This document shows positions 54,556-63,256 of a stretch of 64,000 nt of DNA, piece by piece. Source of the stretch: Bacteroidota bacterium (lineage in GTDB: Bacteria; Bacteroidota; Bacteroidia; B-17B0; Aurantibacillaceae); NCBI GenBank assembly GCA_003153315.1, contig PLYA01000054.1, positions 1-64,000 of the forward strand, written 5' to 3'. The translations under genes were made by a program, and so were the position numbers. The notes beneath the pieces were generated by a model that was not told the DNA's origin, made no database searches, and saw only the letters and a list, made by a program, of their open reading frames with translations. Numbering within the stretch: the first letter of the stretch is position 1; every line of letters begins with the position of its first letter.

Positions 54556-55059
54556 ATGAAACTAACTGAAATCCAAGATCTAATAAAATTTGTAGCTAAG
54601 TCGGGTGTAAGCGAAGTAGAGCTTGAAACCAAAGAAGTTAAAATTGTTATAAAAACTCCTGCAGGTAGAAAGAATGAGGCACAAGTAGTTTATCAGCAAG
54701 CTATGCCTGCTCAACAATATATTCAGGCAGCAACGCAACAAGCAGTTCAACAACCCTCAACAGAAGTTAAAGCTCCTGCAACAACTCCACCCATAGCTTC
54801 AGGGAATGACGAGAGTAAATACCTAACTATTAAGTCGCCCATGATAGGAACCTTTTATCGCTCTTCGGGTCCTGATAAACCTTTGTTTGTAAATGTTGGC
54901 GATGAGGTTGGTCCAGGTAAAGTGGTTTGTATTATTGAGGCGATGAAATTATTTAACGAAATAGAAAGTGATATAAAAGGTAAAATAGTAAAAGTGTTGG
55001 TAAACGATGCTACGCCTGTTGAGTACGACCAACCGCTTTTCTTGGTTGACCCCAGTTAA
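54556..55059 (+). CDS. accB: biotin carboxyl carrier protein of acetyl-CoA carboxylase
   Basis: The 167-residue protein has an N-terminal helix (LTEIQDLIKFVAKSGVSEVELE), a Pro/Ala/Gln-rich linker at about 45-90, and the biotinyl domain with Lys in CIIEAMKLFNEIES and the thumb loop SPMIGTFYRSSGPDKPLF, which marks AccB for fatty acid synthesis. Paired with accC 68 bases downstream. Confidence 0.97.
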   Translation: MKLTEIQDLIKFVAKSGVSEVELETKEVKIVIKTPAGRKNEAQVVYQQAMPAQQYIQAATQQAVQQPSTEVKAPATTPPIASGNDESKYLTIKSPMIGTFYRSSGPDKPLFVNVGDEVGPGKVVCIIEAMKLFNEIESDIKGKIVKVLVNDATPVEYDQPLFLVDPS

Positions 55060-55127
55060 TTTGTTATCGGTATTACTGATATCAATCGTATAATTATTTT
55101 AATGTTTAATCATCAAATTGAATATCT

Positions 55128-56468
55128 GTGTTTAAAAAAATATTAATTGCCAACCGTGGAGAAATTGCACTACGTGTTTTGCGTACCTGCAGAGAAATGG
55201 GTATTAAAACAGTAGCCGTTTATTCCACAGCTGATAAAGATTCTTTGCATGTAAAGTTTGCTGATGAAGCAGTTTGTATCGGCCCTCCACCAAGCAAAGA
55301 TTCTTATTTAAGTATGTCGAGCATTATAGCCGCTGCAGAAATTACCAATGCAGATGCTATTCACCCAGGTTATGGTTTTTTATCAGAGAATGCCAAGTTT
55401 TCTGAAATATGCCGCCAGAACAATATTAAGTTTATAGGTGCGTCGCCCGAAATGATTAATGCCATGGGCGATAAAAGCAACGCAAAAGCTACCATGATAA
55501 AAAACGGTGTGCCTTGTGTGCCCGGTTCTGAGGGGTTATTGGAAAGTGCCGACCAGGGTAAAGAATTAGCTAAAGATATTAAGTACCCTGTTATTATAAA
55601 AGCTACTGCCGGTGGTGGTGGTAAGGGTATGCGTATCATTTGGAAGGAAGAAGACTTTCAGTCCGCATGGGATAGTGCTACGCACGAAGCTTCTGCGGCT
55701 TTTGGGAACGGTGCCATGTATATGGAAAAATACATTGAAGAGCCACGCCATATAGAAATACAAATTGTGGGCGACCAATATGGTAAAGCCTGTCATTTAA
55801 GTGAAAGAGATTGCTCGGTACAACGCCGTCACCAAAAACTTGTAGAAGAAACTCCTTCTCCGTTTATGACTCCCGAATTGCGCGATGCCATGGGCGATGC
55901 TGCCGTTAAAGCAGCATTATCTATAGGATATGAAGGTGTAGGTACTATTGAGTTTTTGGTTGATAAACACCGTAACTTCTATTTCATGGAGATGAATACC
56001 CGTATTCAGGTGGAGCATCCTATTACTGAAGAGGTTATTGATTATGATTTAATACGCGAACAAATATTGGTTGCTGCCGGTGTGCCTATCTCTGGTAAAA
56101 ATTATTACCCGCAACTGCATGCTATTGAGTGTCGTATTAATGCAGAAAACCCTTTTGATAATTTTAAGCCATCTCCGGGTAGAATTACAACATTACATAC
56201 TCCCGGTGGGCATGGAGTGCGTGTAGATAGTCATGTTTATAGTGGTTATTCTATTCCTCCCAACTATGATAGCATGATTGGTAAGCTTATTACTGTGGCG
56301 CAAACCCGCGAAGAAGCCATTGCCAAAATGTATCGTGCATTAAGCGAATATGTAATAGAAGGAATAAAAACTACCATTCCTTTCCACATGAAACTAATGC
56401 AAAACGAAGACTTTAAAAAAGGAAACTACACTACTAAGTTTTTAGAGACCTGGGATTTTAAAGAGTAA
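55128..56468 (+). CDS. accC: acetyl-CoA carboxylase biotin carboxylase subunit
   Basis: The 446-residue ATP-grasp enzyme carboxylates biotin on AccB. Signatures: [33 protein letters not shown], the glycine-rich lid [30 protein letters not shown], and [17 protein letters not shown]. The start is a GTG at 55128; no ATG fits. Last gene of the plsX-fabH-accB-accC cluster, with the MBOAT gene starting only 8 bases later and thus probably cotranscribed. Confidence 0.97.
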   Translation: MFKKILIANRGEIALRVLRTCREMGIKTVAVYSTADKDSLHVKFADEAVCIGPPPSKDSYLSMSSIIAAAEITNADAIHPGYGFLSENAKFSEICRQNNIKFIGASPEMINAMGDKSNAKATMIKNGVPCVPGSEGLLESADQGKELAKDIKYPVIIKATAGGGGKGMRIIWKEEDFQSAWDSATHEASAAFGNGAMYMEKYIEEPRHIEIQIVGDQYGKACHLSERDCSVQRRHQKLVEETPSPFMTPELRDAMGDAAVKAALSIGYEGVGTIEFLVDKHRNFYFMEMNTRIQVEHPITEEVIDYDLIREQILVAAGVPISGKNYYPQLHAIECRINAENPFDNFKPSPGRITTLHTPGGHGVRVDSHVYSGYSIPPNYDSMIGKLITVAQTREEAIAKMYRALSEYVIEGIKTTIPFHMKLMQNEDFKKGNYTTKFLETWDFKE

Positions 56469-56476
56469 AAGAACTC

Positions 56477-57886
56477 ATGCTTTTTAACTCCCTACATTTT
56501 TTACTATTTCTTCCTATTGTAATAACTCTTTACTATTTACTTCCTTTTAAATACCGTTGGATTTTAATTTTTGTTGCAAGCTGCTATTTTTATATGGCAC
56601 TTATTCCTGCCTATATTTTAATTCTGTTTTTTATAATTTGTGTAGATTACCTCTCAGCCCTTGTAATAGAGCGTTTGCAGGGCAGGTTGCGAAAAGTAGT
56701 TTTAGCCGTAAGTATAATTGCCAATGTAAGTTTACTAGCATTTTTTAAGTACTTTAATTTTGCCAACGAAAATATTACCTGGATAATGCAACACTTGCAT
56801 ACGGCAAATCCTGTAAGTAACTTAAATATCTTATTACCCATCGGCTTATCTTTTCATACTTTCCAATCAATGGCATATACCATTGAGGTTTACAGGGGTA
56901 ACCAAAAAGCAGAAAGGCATTTGGGTTATTTTGCCAATTATGTACTGTTTTTTCCGCAAATGGTGGCAGGTCCTATAGAGCGTTATGAGCGTTTGGGTAA
57001 TCAGTTAAAACTTAACCATGTTTTCGATTATCAAAATTTTTCAAAAGGTTTTTGTTTACTCTTATTTGGTTTTTTTACCAAAGTTACCATTGCCGATAAT
57101 TTAGCACCTGTTGTAGATATGGTTTATGCCAATCCACAGCAATATAATTCCTTAAGTATTTTTATTGCCTTGGTGTTTTTTTCTTTTCAGATTTACGCCG
57201 ATTTTTTCGGTTATTCCTTAATAGCTATGGGGGCTGCAAAATTAATGGGTATTAACCTGATGGAAAATTTTAAGACCCCCTACTTAGCCAAAAATATAAA
57301 TGACTTTTGGAAACGCTGGCACATATCATTAACCACTTGGTTTACCGATTATTTATACATACCGTTGGGTGGCAACAGAGTGCCACAAGCAAGATGGATA
57401 TTAAATATTATGATTGTATTTGTAATAAGCGGACTTTGGCATGGGGCCAGCTGGGCGTTTGTAATATGGGGTGCTTTGCACGGTATCAGCTATTTAATAG
57501 AAAGTCTTACAAATAAAGCGCTGCATATTAACACAAAAAGTACGAACGTATTTTTTAATGCATTTAGAATAGCAAAAACATTTTTGTTCGTAAGCCTCAT
57601 TTGGGTTTTCTTCCGTGCAGAATCTATGCAAAAAGTAAAATTAATTTTTAAGTCATTATTGCATAATCATACGGCTGCGTTTCAAACTATAAAGGTAGAT
57701 TACAGGGTATGGGGCTTGCTTGTATTTTTTATATTTTTTGATGTGCTATTGTTCAATAATCGCATTGATAATTGGGCAGGCAAAAAACCTGTTTATATAC
57801 GATGGAGTGTGTATGCCCTTTTGTTGTTTGGCCTATTGGCTATGGGTGGTGTAGATAATGTTCCGTTTATTTATTTCCAGTTCTAA
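56477..57886 (+). CDS. MBOAT-family O-acyltransferase (AlgI/DltB-like)
   Basis: The 469-residue polytopic inner-membrane protein has about ten to twelve hydrophobic segments. The active-site His lies in ISGLWHGASWAFVIWG, and FFPQMVAGPIERY and NDFWKRWHISLTTWFTDYLYIPLGG are the MBOAT signatures. Such proteins pass acyl groups, usually acetyl, across the membrane for polysaccharide O-acetylation. Its stop overlaps the start of the next gene by one base, which encodes a matching SGNH-like partner. Lies 8 bases after accC. Confidence 0.93.
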   Translation: MLFNSLHFLLFLPIVITLYYLLPFKYRWILIFVASCYFYMALIPAYILILFFIICVDYLSALVIERLQGRLRKVVLAVSIIANVSLLAFFKYFNFANENITWIMQHLHTANPVSNLNILLPIGLSFHTFQSMAYTIEVYRGNQKAERHLGYFANYVLFFPQMVAGPIERYERLGNQLKLNHVFDYQNFSKGFCLLLFGFFTKVTIADNLAPVVDMVYANPQQYNSLSIFIALVFFSFQIYADFFGYSLIAMGAAKLMGINLMENFKTPYLAKNINDFWKRWHISLTTWFTDYLYIPLGGNRVPQARWILNIMIVFVISGLWHGASWAFVIWGALHGISYLIESLTNKALHINTKSTNVFFNAFRIAKTFLFVSLIWVFFRAESMQKVKLIFKSLLHNHTAAFQTIKVDYRVWGLLVFFIFFDVLLFNNRIDNWAGKKPVYIRWSVYALLLFGLLAMGGVDNVPFIYFQF

Positions 57887-59154
57887 TGGAGTTAGCAAAA
57901 AAAATATCCATAAGATTGGTATTGTTAGTGGTGATTTTTTTACTGGCTAATTTTATTTACAAAAAAACTTTCTGGCAAAAAGATTTAGAAGCAAGTAATG
58001 GAGAAATTTTAACCGATTTATTAAATGCACAAGATTCTGCTGATGTGATTTACATGGGAGAGTCTTCTAATTTTACAACATATAAGAACGATACTTGTAA
58101 AAAAAGTATTAGTGATTTTACGGCAGATTATTTTCCATCTCTGGTTTTTAAGTCTGTAAACAAAGGAGCTGTTCATGCAGGAACCTATCTTGCATTACTT
58201 AAACAGATGAAAAATAATTGCCGCACAAAAACGCTTGTAATTACACTTAACTTGCGCTCATTTGATGCAGACTGGATAAACTCCAAGCTTGAAACATCTT
58301 TATTACGTACAAATATTCTATTTCAGAAATACCCTCCGTTAGTTAATAGATTTTTACTTTCATTAAATGCTTATAATAAAAAAACAGAAAAGCAACGTCA
58401 GGAAGATTTATTAGCTCAATTAAAAACTGATCCGCTAAATTTTCCCTATGAGTTTAAATATAAAACGGCTCATGAGTGGGATGCCGCTATGGCAAATGGT
58501 GGTTATTTAAATACTGATGGGTCTTGGAATATGCCCAAAATAGAGCTTGCCTGCCATTACATTAAAACCTATGGCTTTCAGATAAATACACAAACAAACC
58601 CTCGGATAAAAGATTTTGATGAAATTGTAAATATATGTAAACATAAAAATATCAATCTTGTTTTTAATCTATTGGCAGAAAACATTCAATATGCAGACTC
58701 CTTAGTTGGAAAGGATTTAGTATACCTTATGAAACAAAACCGAGATTTATTAGTAAACAGATATAATAAAGATGGCGTATTGGTAGCAGATAATTTAGAG
58801 CTGGTATGCGGAAAGGATTATATCGATAAAGACTGGACAACTGAGCATTATATGCAAAACGGCAGGTTAAGAATTGCAAACAACTTGGCAAATTCTTTAA
58901 AGAAAAATTATCCCAAAGAATTTAAGGATATAAAAATTACTATTAAACCCTGTTTTTCCAATTCTCCAACATCAACAGATACTACTTTAATTAGTAAAGC
59001 TTTAAATGATATAGAAAAAAGAATCAGACTAACACCGGAGTGGATGCAACAAATCAAAGCGAAAGCCACTGAAAAAAATATTACGATAGATGAAATGATA
59101 AAACTAGATGCAAAGTATATATACGATACCGAGGTAAAACCTAAAATACAGTAA
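57886..59154 (+). CDS. membrane-anchored SGNH/DltD-like partner of the MBOAT enzyme
   Basis: The 422-residue protein has one N-terminal membrane anchor (LVLLVVIFLLANFIY). A GES motif at 58-60 (VIYMGESSNFT) gives a possible nucleophile S60, and DWTTEH at 316-321 could supply the Asp and His of an SGNH-type triad, as in DltD or AlgX/AlgJ-like partners. The coupling to the MBOAT gene (1-base overlap) supports a two-protein O-acetylation system facing the periplasm. The family is less certain than the context. Confidence 0.8.
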   Translation: MELAKKISIRLVLLVVIFLLANFIYKKTFWQKDLEASNGEILTDLLNAQDSADVIYMGESSNFTTYKNDTCKKSISDFTADYFPSLVFKSVNKGAVHAGTYLALLKQMKNNCRTKTLVITLNLRSFDADWINSKLETSLLRTNILFQKYPPLVNRFLLSLNAYNKKTEKQRQEDLLAQLKTDPLNFPYEFKYKTAHEWDAAMANGGYLNTDGSWNMPKIELACHYIKTYGFQINTQTNPRIKDFDEIVNICKHKNINLVFNLLAENIQYADSLVGKDLVYLMKQNRDLLVNRYNKDGVLVADNLELVCGKDYIDKDWTTEHYMQNGRLRIANNLANSLKKNYPKEFKDIKITIKPCFSNSPTSTDTTLISKALNDIEKRIRLTPEWMQQIKAKATEKNITIDEMIKLDAKYIYDTEVKPKIQ

Positions 59155-59214
59155 ATAATAGGTTTATCTGATTGCTAGATTGTTCGGATCACATCTACAG
59201 ATTTGAAGTTTGTA

Positions 59215-60327
59215 TTAAACTTTATTTTGTGCTTTTAAATAAGGAAAATATCTCTTTAAATTATTTATTGGGTTTTCCATCACTACCCAAGAGACATGAG
59301 CCAAAACAAAAGTTATTATGTAAAACAAAACACATGCAGTGTATTTATTAGTTACATCCAACCCAATTTTAGAAGATAAATAACCCCAAAAGAAATTAGG
59401 TACAAATAAGTGAAAAACATACAAGCCGTAAGAAATCTTTCCTGAATAAACCACAAACTTATTTTCTAAAATGTATTTCATAACACCTTCGAATTTATTT
59501 TTTGAAGCGTAATTTATGACGATGGCAGACATGATAGCAAAAAGCAGATTATCTACAATTTCATGAACCCAGTTTATTTTATGATAATATTCGAAGTAAT
59601 GAATAGAAAAATAGGCAATTACACTCACGTAAACCCAGTTGAATTTTGTGAAATAGATAATCAGGTTGGGCCTGTAGATATTCCAATAAGAAATTAAAGC
59701 GCCTATACCCAAAGCATGCATACAGCTTAAGGTAAAATAAGAATTTGCCATCCATTTATCGGGATGATAAACAAATAAATAGATTTTAGTAAGTATAGAA
59801 AGAGCAATTAATCCGATAATTATTTTCTCGGTATGTTTTGTAGGAATTAAAATGATAAGCCAAGGCCAGAATAAATAAAATTGCTCTTCAACGGCTAAGG
59901 ACCAAAAGTGATTAAAATCGCCTATGAATGTATTGTGTATAGACTGGTATATGTTAGAAGTAAACGTAATAAGCCAGGGAAAAAGTTCGCGGGTATTCTT
60001 GTATGAAATAAGAAAAAGAAAAAGGATGGTGGCAAAATAAAGAGGAAATATTCTTAATACCCTTCGCATATAAAAAGATTTTAGCAGCGCTATTTTAGGA
60101 AGAGAAAACTCGATGTATTTAATTTTATTTTTTAATAAGATATCGGTAATCAGGTATCCGCTTAAAACAAAAAATAAGGTAACTCCATTGCCGAAAGGAA
60201 AGCCCCGAACAATAGGCTGGTTAATTTGCCATTGCAACCAATGCCCAACCATAACCGAAAGAATGGCTATAAAACGCAGCCCATCCAGCTGAATGATATA
60301 GGCATTGTCTTGTTTTGTATCGCTCAT
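59215..60327 (-). CDS. acyltransferase 3-family membrane protein
   Basis: The 370-residue protein has about ten membrane helices. It opens with QLDGLRFIAILSVMVGHW, the R and H of the family active site, then FPFGNGVTLFFVLSGYLITDIL, RRVLRIFPLYFATI and FWSLAVEEQFYLFWPWLI. Family members O-acylate cell-surface glycans. It is coupled to the GH-like gene (gap of 4 bases) on the minus strand and faces the MBOAT pair tail to tail. Confidence 0.9.
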   Translation of the reverse strand: MSDTKQDNAYIIQLDGLRFIAILSVMVGHWLQWQINQPIVRGFPFGNGVTLFFVLSGYLITDILLKNKIKYIEFSLPKIALLKSFYMRRVLRIFPLYFATILFLFLISYKNTRELFPWLITFTSNIYQSIHNTFIGDFNHFWSLAVEEQFYLFWPWLIILIPTKHTEKIIIGLIALSILTKIYLFVYHPDKWMANSYFTLSCMHALGIGALISYWNIYRPNLIIYFTKFNWVYVSVIAYFSIHYFEYYHKINWVHEIVDNLLFAIMSAIVINYASKNKFEGVMKYILENKFVVYSGKISYGLYVFHLFVPNFFWGYLSSKIGLDVTNKYTACVLFYIITFVLAHVSWVVMENPINNLKRYFPYLKAQNKV

Positions 60328-60331
60328 GCTT

Positions 60332-61807
60332 TTAGTTTGGCAGTTGCAAAGGAAATAATTTTATAGTTCCCACATTATAGGTAGGTATGCCATTTTCGGT
60401 AGTAAGGGGTACTTTATCCCAATCATATTCCTGACGAACACAGGTCATTTCGGTTGCCGAAGTAATAGAGTGGTAAAGCTTATAATTTCCGTAAATAGTA
60501 AACGTACCGTCTGCTTTTGAAAAAGTAATGTTTGATTTTCCAAAATACTGATCCCAAGCTACAACACCTCCTCCTTCTATAGCTTGTCCGGTTTTTGCGT
60601 TTACCAATTTACCCTTAACGGCATATTGGTTAAGCCCATCATAATTATAATAATTATCGCGGCAGGTACATTCTTCAGTTTTTTGTTTGGTATCAAAATC
60701 TTTAAACACATACCCGGCAGGCTTTACGGTACCTGTAATAACCAGGTCTTTGTTAGAAGTGGGAGTAGTTGCTTTATTATTTACCAAGCCTAAAAAGTTA
60801 GACTGAAACTCATACCACAGTACATCTTTATATTGCCACCACGAGAAACCGCTTGCCCCGCAGTTTACAGCACGGTGCAAGAATTTTAGAGCATAGGCTT
60901 TTTGCACATCGTAACTGATAGAATCGTTATCAGCAGAGAAACCCGTTTCGCCTATTATCCAGGGTTTCTTTACATATTTGCCATACCAGTAAATTTCGTT
61001 TTCAACTTCTCCTTTATGAAACTCGTAGGGATGTATGGAAAGAAAATCTACATCCAAAATGTTGGGGTCCCACTCAAACATCTCGCGGGTACCGGTTAAC
61101 CCAAGGGTGAGTAAATGGTTGGGGTCGTATATGCGGGCAAATTTTTTCCAGTTCTTTACAATAGTATACACATCTTCTTTCTTTCTTTCGGGGCCATCAA
61201 AATACAGGGGCTCATTAAAGAAGTCCCAGGCCAGGATGGCTTTCTCTTCTTTAAACCGCTGCAGGAGTTTTGACACATAGGTATCGCACAGTTCGTTTTT
61301 ATCGGGTTCTTTTTTTGTAAGTACTATGGCTTTTAGGCCAACCTCATCAAGCGCTTTAAACAAATCGCCCAGGGCCTGATAGTATTTTTCTAAAACTTCT
61401 CCTGCTAAAACAAGGGTGGTGTCTTTCCCCGCATCGGCAAATTTAATAATGGCATTATCTTTTACCTTATACTCGGTTATGCCATATAATCTTACGGCAT
61501 TAAAGCCAAGGTCTTTTATCATTTGCAAGTCGGCCCGAAGTTTTAACAACGCCGACTCTTTGGTGTATTTCAGTTTTTTTTCGTCAAGGCCTGTATTAGA
61601 CGGCCTTACCCACAAGCTATTATTGCCCGCCATTAATTCTATACCGTAATTCAATATCATGGGATAAAAATCCTTTCTATCAAGCTTAAAGGTTTTACCA
61701 TCCATATATACAAAACCGGGTTTGTGCGGAATATCGGGATGGCAAGAGGCAAAGCACAGAATAGACAGACAAATAAAAAGATTGTAGATAGCTAATTTAC
61801 GAACCAT
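60332..61807 (-). CDS. GH5-like glycoside hydrolase lipoprotein
   Basis: From the ATG at 61807 the protein has 491 residues with a lipoprotein signal (MVRKLAIYNLFICLSILCFASC). A TIM-barrel glycosidase follows: LGFNAVRLYG near 100, the acid/base Glu in LAWDFFNEPLYFDGP, YEFHKGE, the nucleophile Glu in PWIIGETGFSADND, and SGFSWWQYKDVLW. A C-terminal carboxypeptidase-regulatory-like domain (VKGKLVNAKTGQAIEGGGVVA) closes it. It is probably active on a beta-linked glycan at the cell surface; substrate unknown. ATG 61822 is an alternative start. Confidence 0.85.
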   Translation of the reverse strand: MVRKLAIYNLFICLSILCFASCHPDIPHKPGFVYMDGKTFKLDRKDFYPMILNYGIELMAGNNSLWVRPSNTGLDEKKLKYTKESALLKLRADLQMIKDLGFNAVRLYGITEYKVKDNAIIKFADAGKDTTLVLAGEVLEKYYQALGDLFKALDEVGLKAIVLTKKEPDKNELCDTYVSKLLQRFKEEKAILAWDFFNEPLYFDGPERKKEDVYTIVKNWKKFARIYDPNHLLTLGLTGTREMFEWDPNILDVDFLSIHPYEFHKGEVENEIYWYGKYVKKPWIIGETGFSADNDSISYDVQKAYALKFLHRAVNCGASGFSWWQYKDVLWYEFQSNFLGLVNNKATTPTSNKDLVITGTVKPAGYVFKDFDTKQKTEECTCRDNYYNYDGLNQYAVKGKLVNAKTGQAIEGGGVVAWDQYFGKSNITFSKADGTFTIYGNYKLYHSITSATEMTCVRQEYDWDKVPLTTENGIPTYNVGTIKLFPLQLPN

Positions 61808-61837
61808 AGTAGGGTAATACATACCATTTTAAGTTGC

Positions 61838-61845
61838 CAAAAATA
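61838..61845 (-). promoter_or_regulatory. promoter -7 box (TATTTTTG) for the GH-acyltransferase pair
   Basis: On the minus strand TATTTTTG lies 30 bases before the ATG at 61807 (15 before the one at 61822). Confidence 0.5.
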
Positions 61846-62091
61846 ACAATTTATTGCCAAGTGCCATGGCAACCCATAAAGTGATTATTAGTGTTTTTGG
61901 CATGGGGTATAAACAAACAAAAACTAAAATTTGGCTTTGCTGTTTTTTTGAGTTTTTAGCTCTTTTTGACCAAAAAATGACCGCTTATCGAAAAAATGCT
62001 ACCGTTTAAAAAGTTGATGTAAAAAAAGCTGTTTTCTGATTTATCTTTACGTAAAGGCAACAAAATATAAACCAATTAAAACAAAAAAACC

Positions 62092-62811
62092 ATGAAAAAT
62101 GCAATAACTTGGGTAAAAGCCGCAAAGGATTACCACGACAAAACATCTGAACAATTAGTGCCATTTGCCACTGCTTTAAAAAATCAGTTGGCTATAGACC
62201 CCGATGTGCCTGCCTCGGGCATACCGGCGCCGCTTACCATACCCATTTATACTACCAATATTGGCGATTTGAATACCGATGTGGTAGCAAGGCAAACCTC
62301 CCGCTCAACCAATCTTACCTCTGATGAACTTAGCAAAGGAAGCACCCTGCTGCATAATACCGATATATTGGTAAATTATATCGACAGCGTTTGCAACCAA
62401 AAATTTCCGGGCAATGTAGCCCAGATTACTACTATTTTTGCCCGTTTCGGGCTAAGCCCGGCAGGGCACGGAGGGGTAGGACATAAACATATTTTCAGGA
62501 TAATGGAAACCGCTGGAGGCTCTGCTACAGTGGAAGCACCCGTTAGCGGCACCGGTGCCGTTTACCACTGGAGATGGAGTATCGACCAGGTAACTTGGAA
62601 ACAGGTAAAATCTACCCACAAAAGCACGGTTACTATTATTAACCTGCCGCATGATGTAAGAGTGTATTTTCAATATGACTTTTCGCCACCCGTAGGCAGG
62701 GGCATTTACCCAACAGGAGACGCAAATGCCGCCGATTTTCACTGGAGCAGCTCCATCTCTGAGGTTATACCTGCATCTACCACCACAGGCAATAGCCCAA
62801 GTCCGCTATAA
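62092..62811 (+). CDS. array-linked helical/Fn3-like protein, paralogue 2
   Basis: The 239-residue protein is aligned almost without gaps with the one at 38619 and shares roughly four in five residues, including the N-terminal TWVKAAKDYHDKTSEQLVPF, HKHIFRI in the middle, and LPHDVRVYFQYDFSPPVG. It has no signal peptide or catalytic motif. Its upstream 280 bases contain only a near-consensus box TATCTTTA at 62042-62049, and array 5 starts 41 bases after its stop. The paralogues differ mainly at residues 37-57 and 110-160, so these may be the variable binding faces. Confidence 0.83.
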   Translation: MKNAITWVKAAKDYHDKTSEQLVPFATALKNQLAIDPDVPASGIPAPLTIPIYTTNIGDLNTDVVARQTSRSTNLTSDELSKGSTLLHNTDILVNYIDSVCNQKFPGNVAQITTIFARFGLSPAGHGGVGHKHIFRIMETAGGSATVEAPVSGTGAVYHWRWSIDQVTWKQVKSTHKSTVTIINLPHDVRVYFQYDFSPPVGRGIYPTGDANAADFHWSSSISEVIPASTTTGNSPSPL

Positions 62812-62852
62812 ATAACAGGTAGCGGGTTACAGGTAGCCGGTAAAACCTAATA

Positions 62853-63125
62853 TACAACCATTCTTTACAAATAGACCGCGGTGCTTAGCGAATACACCGC
62901 GGTCTTTAATGAATACATCATGGTGTTTAACGAAAAGACCGTGATCTTTAACGAATACACCACGGTGTTAATCAAATAGACCATGGTGTTTAACCAATAC
63001 ATCGTGGTGTTAAATGAAAAGACCATGGTATTTAACGAATAGACCACGGTGTTAATCAAATAAACCATGGTATTAATCAAAAAGACCGTGGTGTTTAACG
63101 AATAGACCACGGTGCTTAACGAATG
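62853..63125 (+). repeat. 21-bp tandem array 5 (13 units)
   Basis: Thirteen units of exactly 21 bases. Most begin GACC and carry the 8-base core ACCRYGGT: ACCGCGGT and ACCATGGT are perfect palindromes, and ACCACGGT and ACCGTGGT are each other's reverse complement. The second half is TTTAACGAATA or a variant (TTAATCAAATA, TTTAACGAAAA). The pattern is close to arrays 3a and 3b. It follows the second paralogue and, with the HTH remnant, occupies the 444-base gap before the LRR gene. Confidence 0.95.
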
Positions 63126-63179
63126 GACTATAATTTTACCTATTATAGGCCTTAAAAGAGGTATAAAGCTCTTTTATTC

Positions 63180-63256
63180 TTAAAAATCAAACAGGTCTTT
63201 TACAGAAACCTTTAAGGCTTTGGCGATATAGAAATGAGTATATTTGATGTGCAAAA
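63180..63256 (-). pseudogene. remnant of an HTH (Xre/Cro-CI type) regulator, C-terminal end only
   Basis: The minus strand reads HIKYTHFYIAKALKVSVKDLFDF followed by a stop at 63180-63182, split here only for description. IAKALKVSVKDLFDF is the characteristic ending of Xre-family regulators. Upstream codons (towards higher coordinates) run straight into the LRR gene start with no HTH core, so about 22 codons of a lost gene remain. Confidence 0.6.
63239..63246 (+). promoter_or_regulatory. promoter -7 box (TATATTTG) for the LRR gene
   Basis: TATATTTG lies 9 bases before the ATG at 63256 (24 before the one at 63271) and overlaps the HTH remnant on the other strand. Confidence 0.6.

Noticed and set aside
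62865-63110. Minus-strand open frame of 81 codons with repeats of VVYLINT
   Set aside because: It is array 5 read in reverse. No start context, no terminator, no homology recognised.
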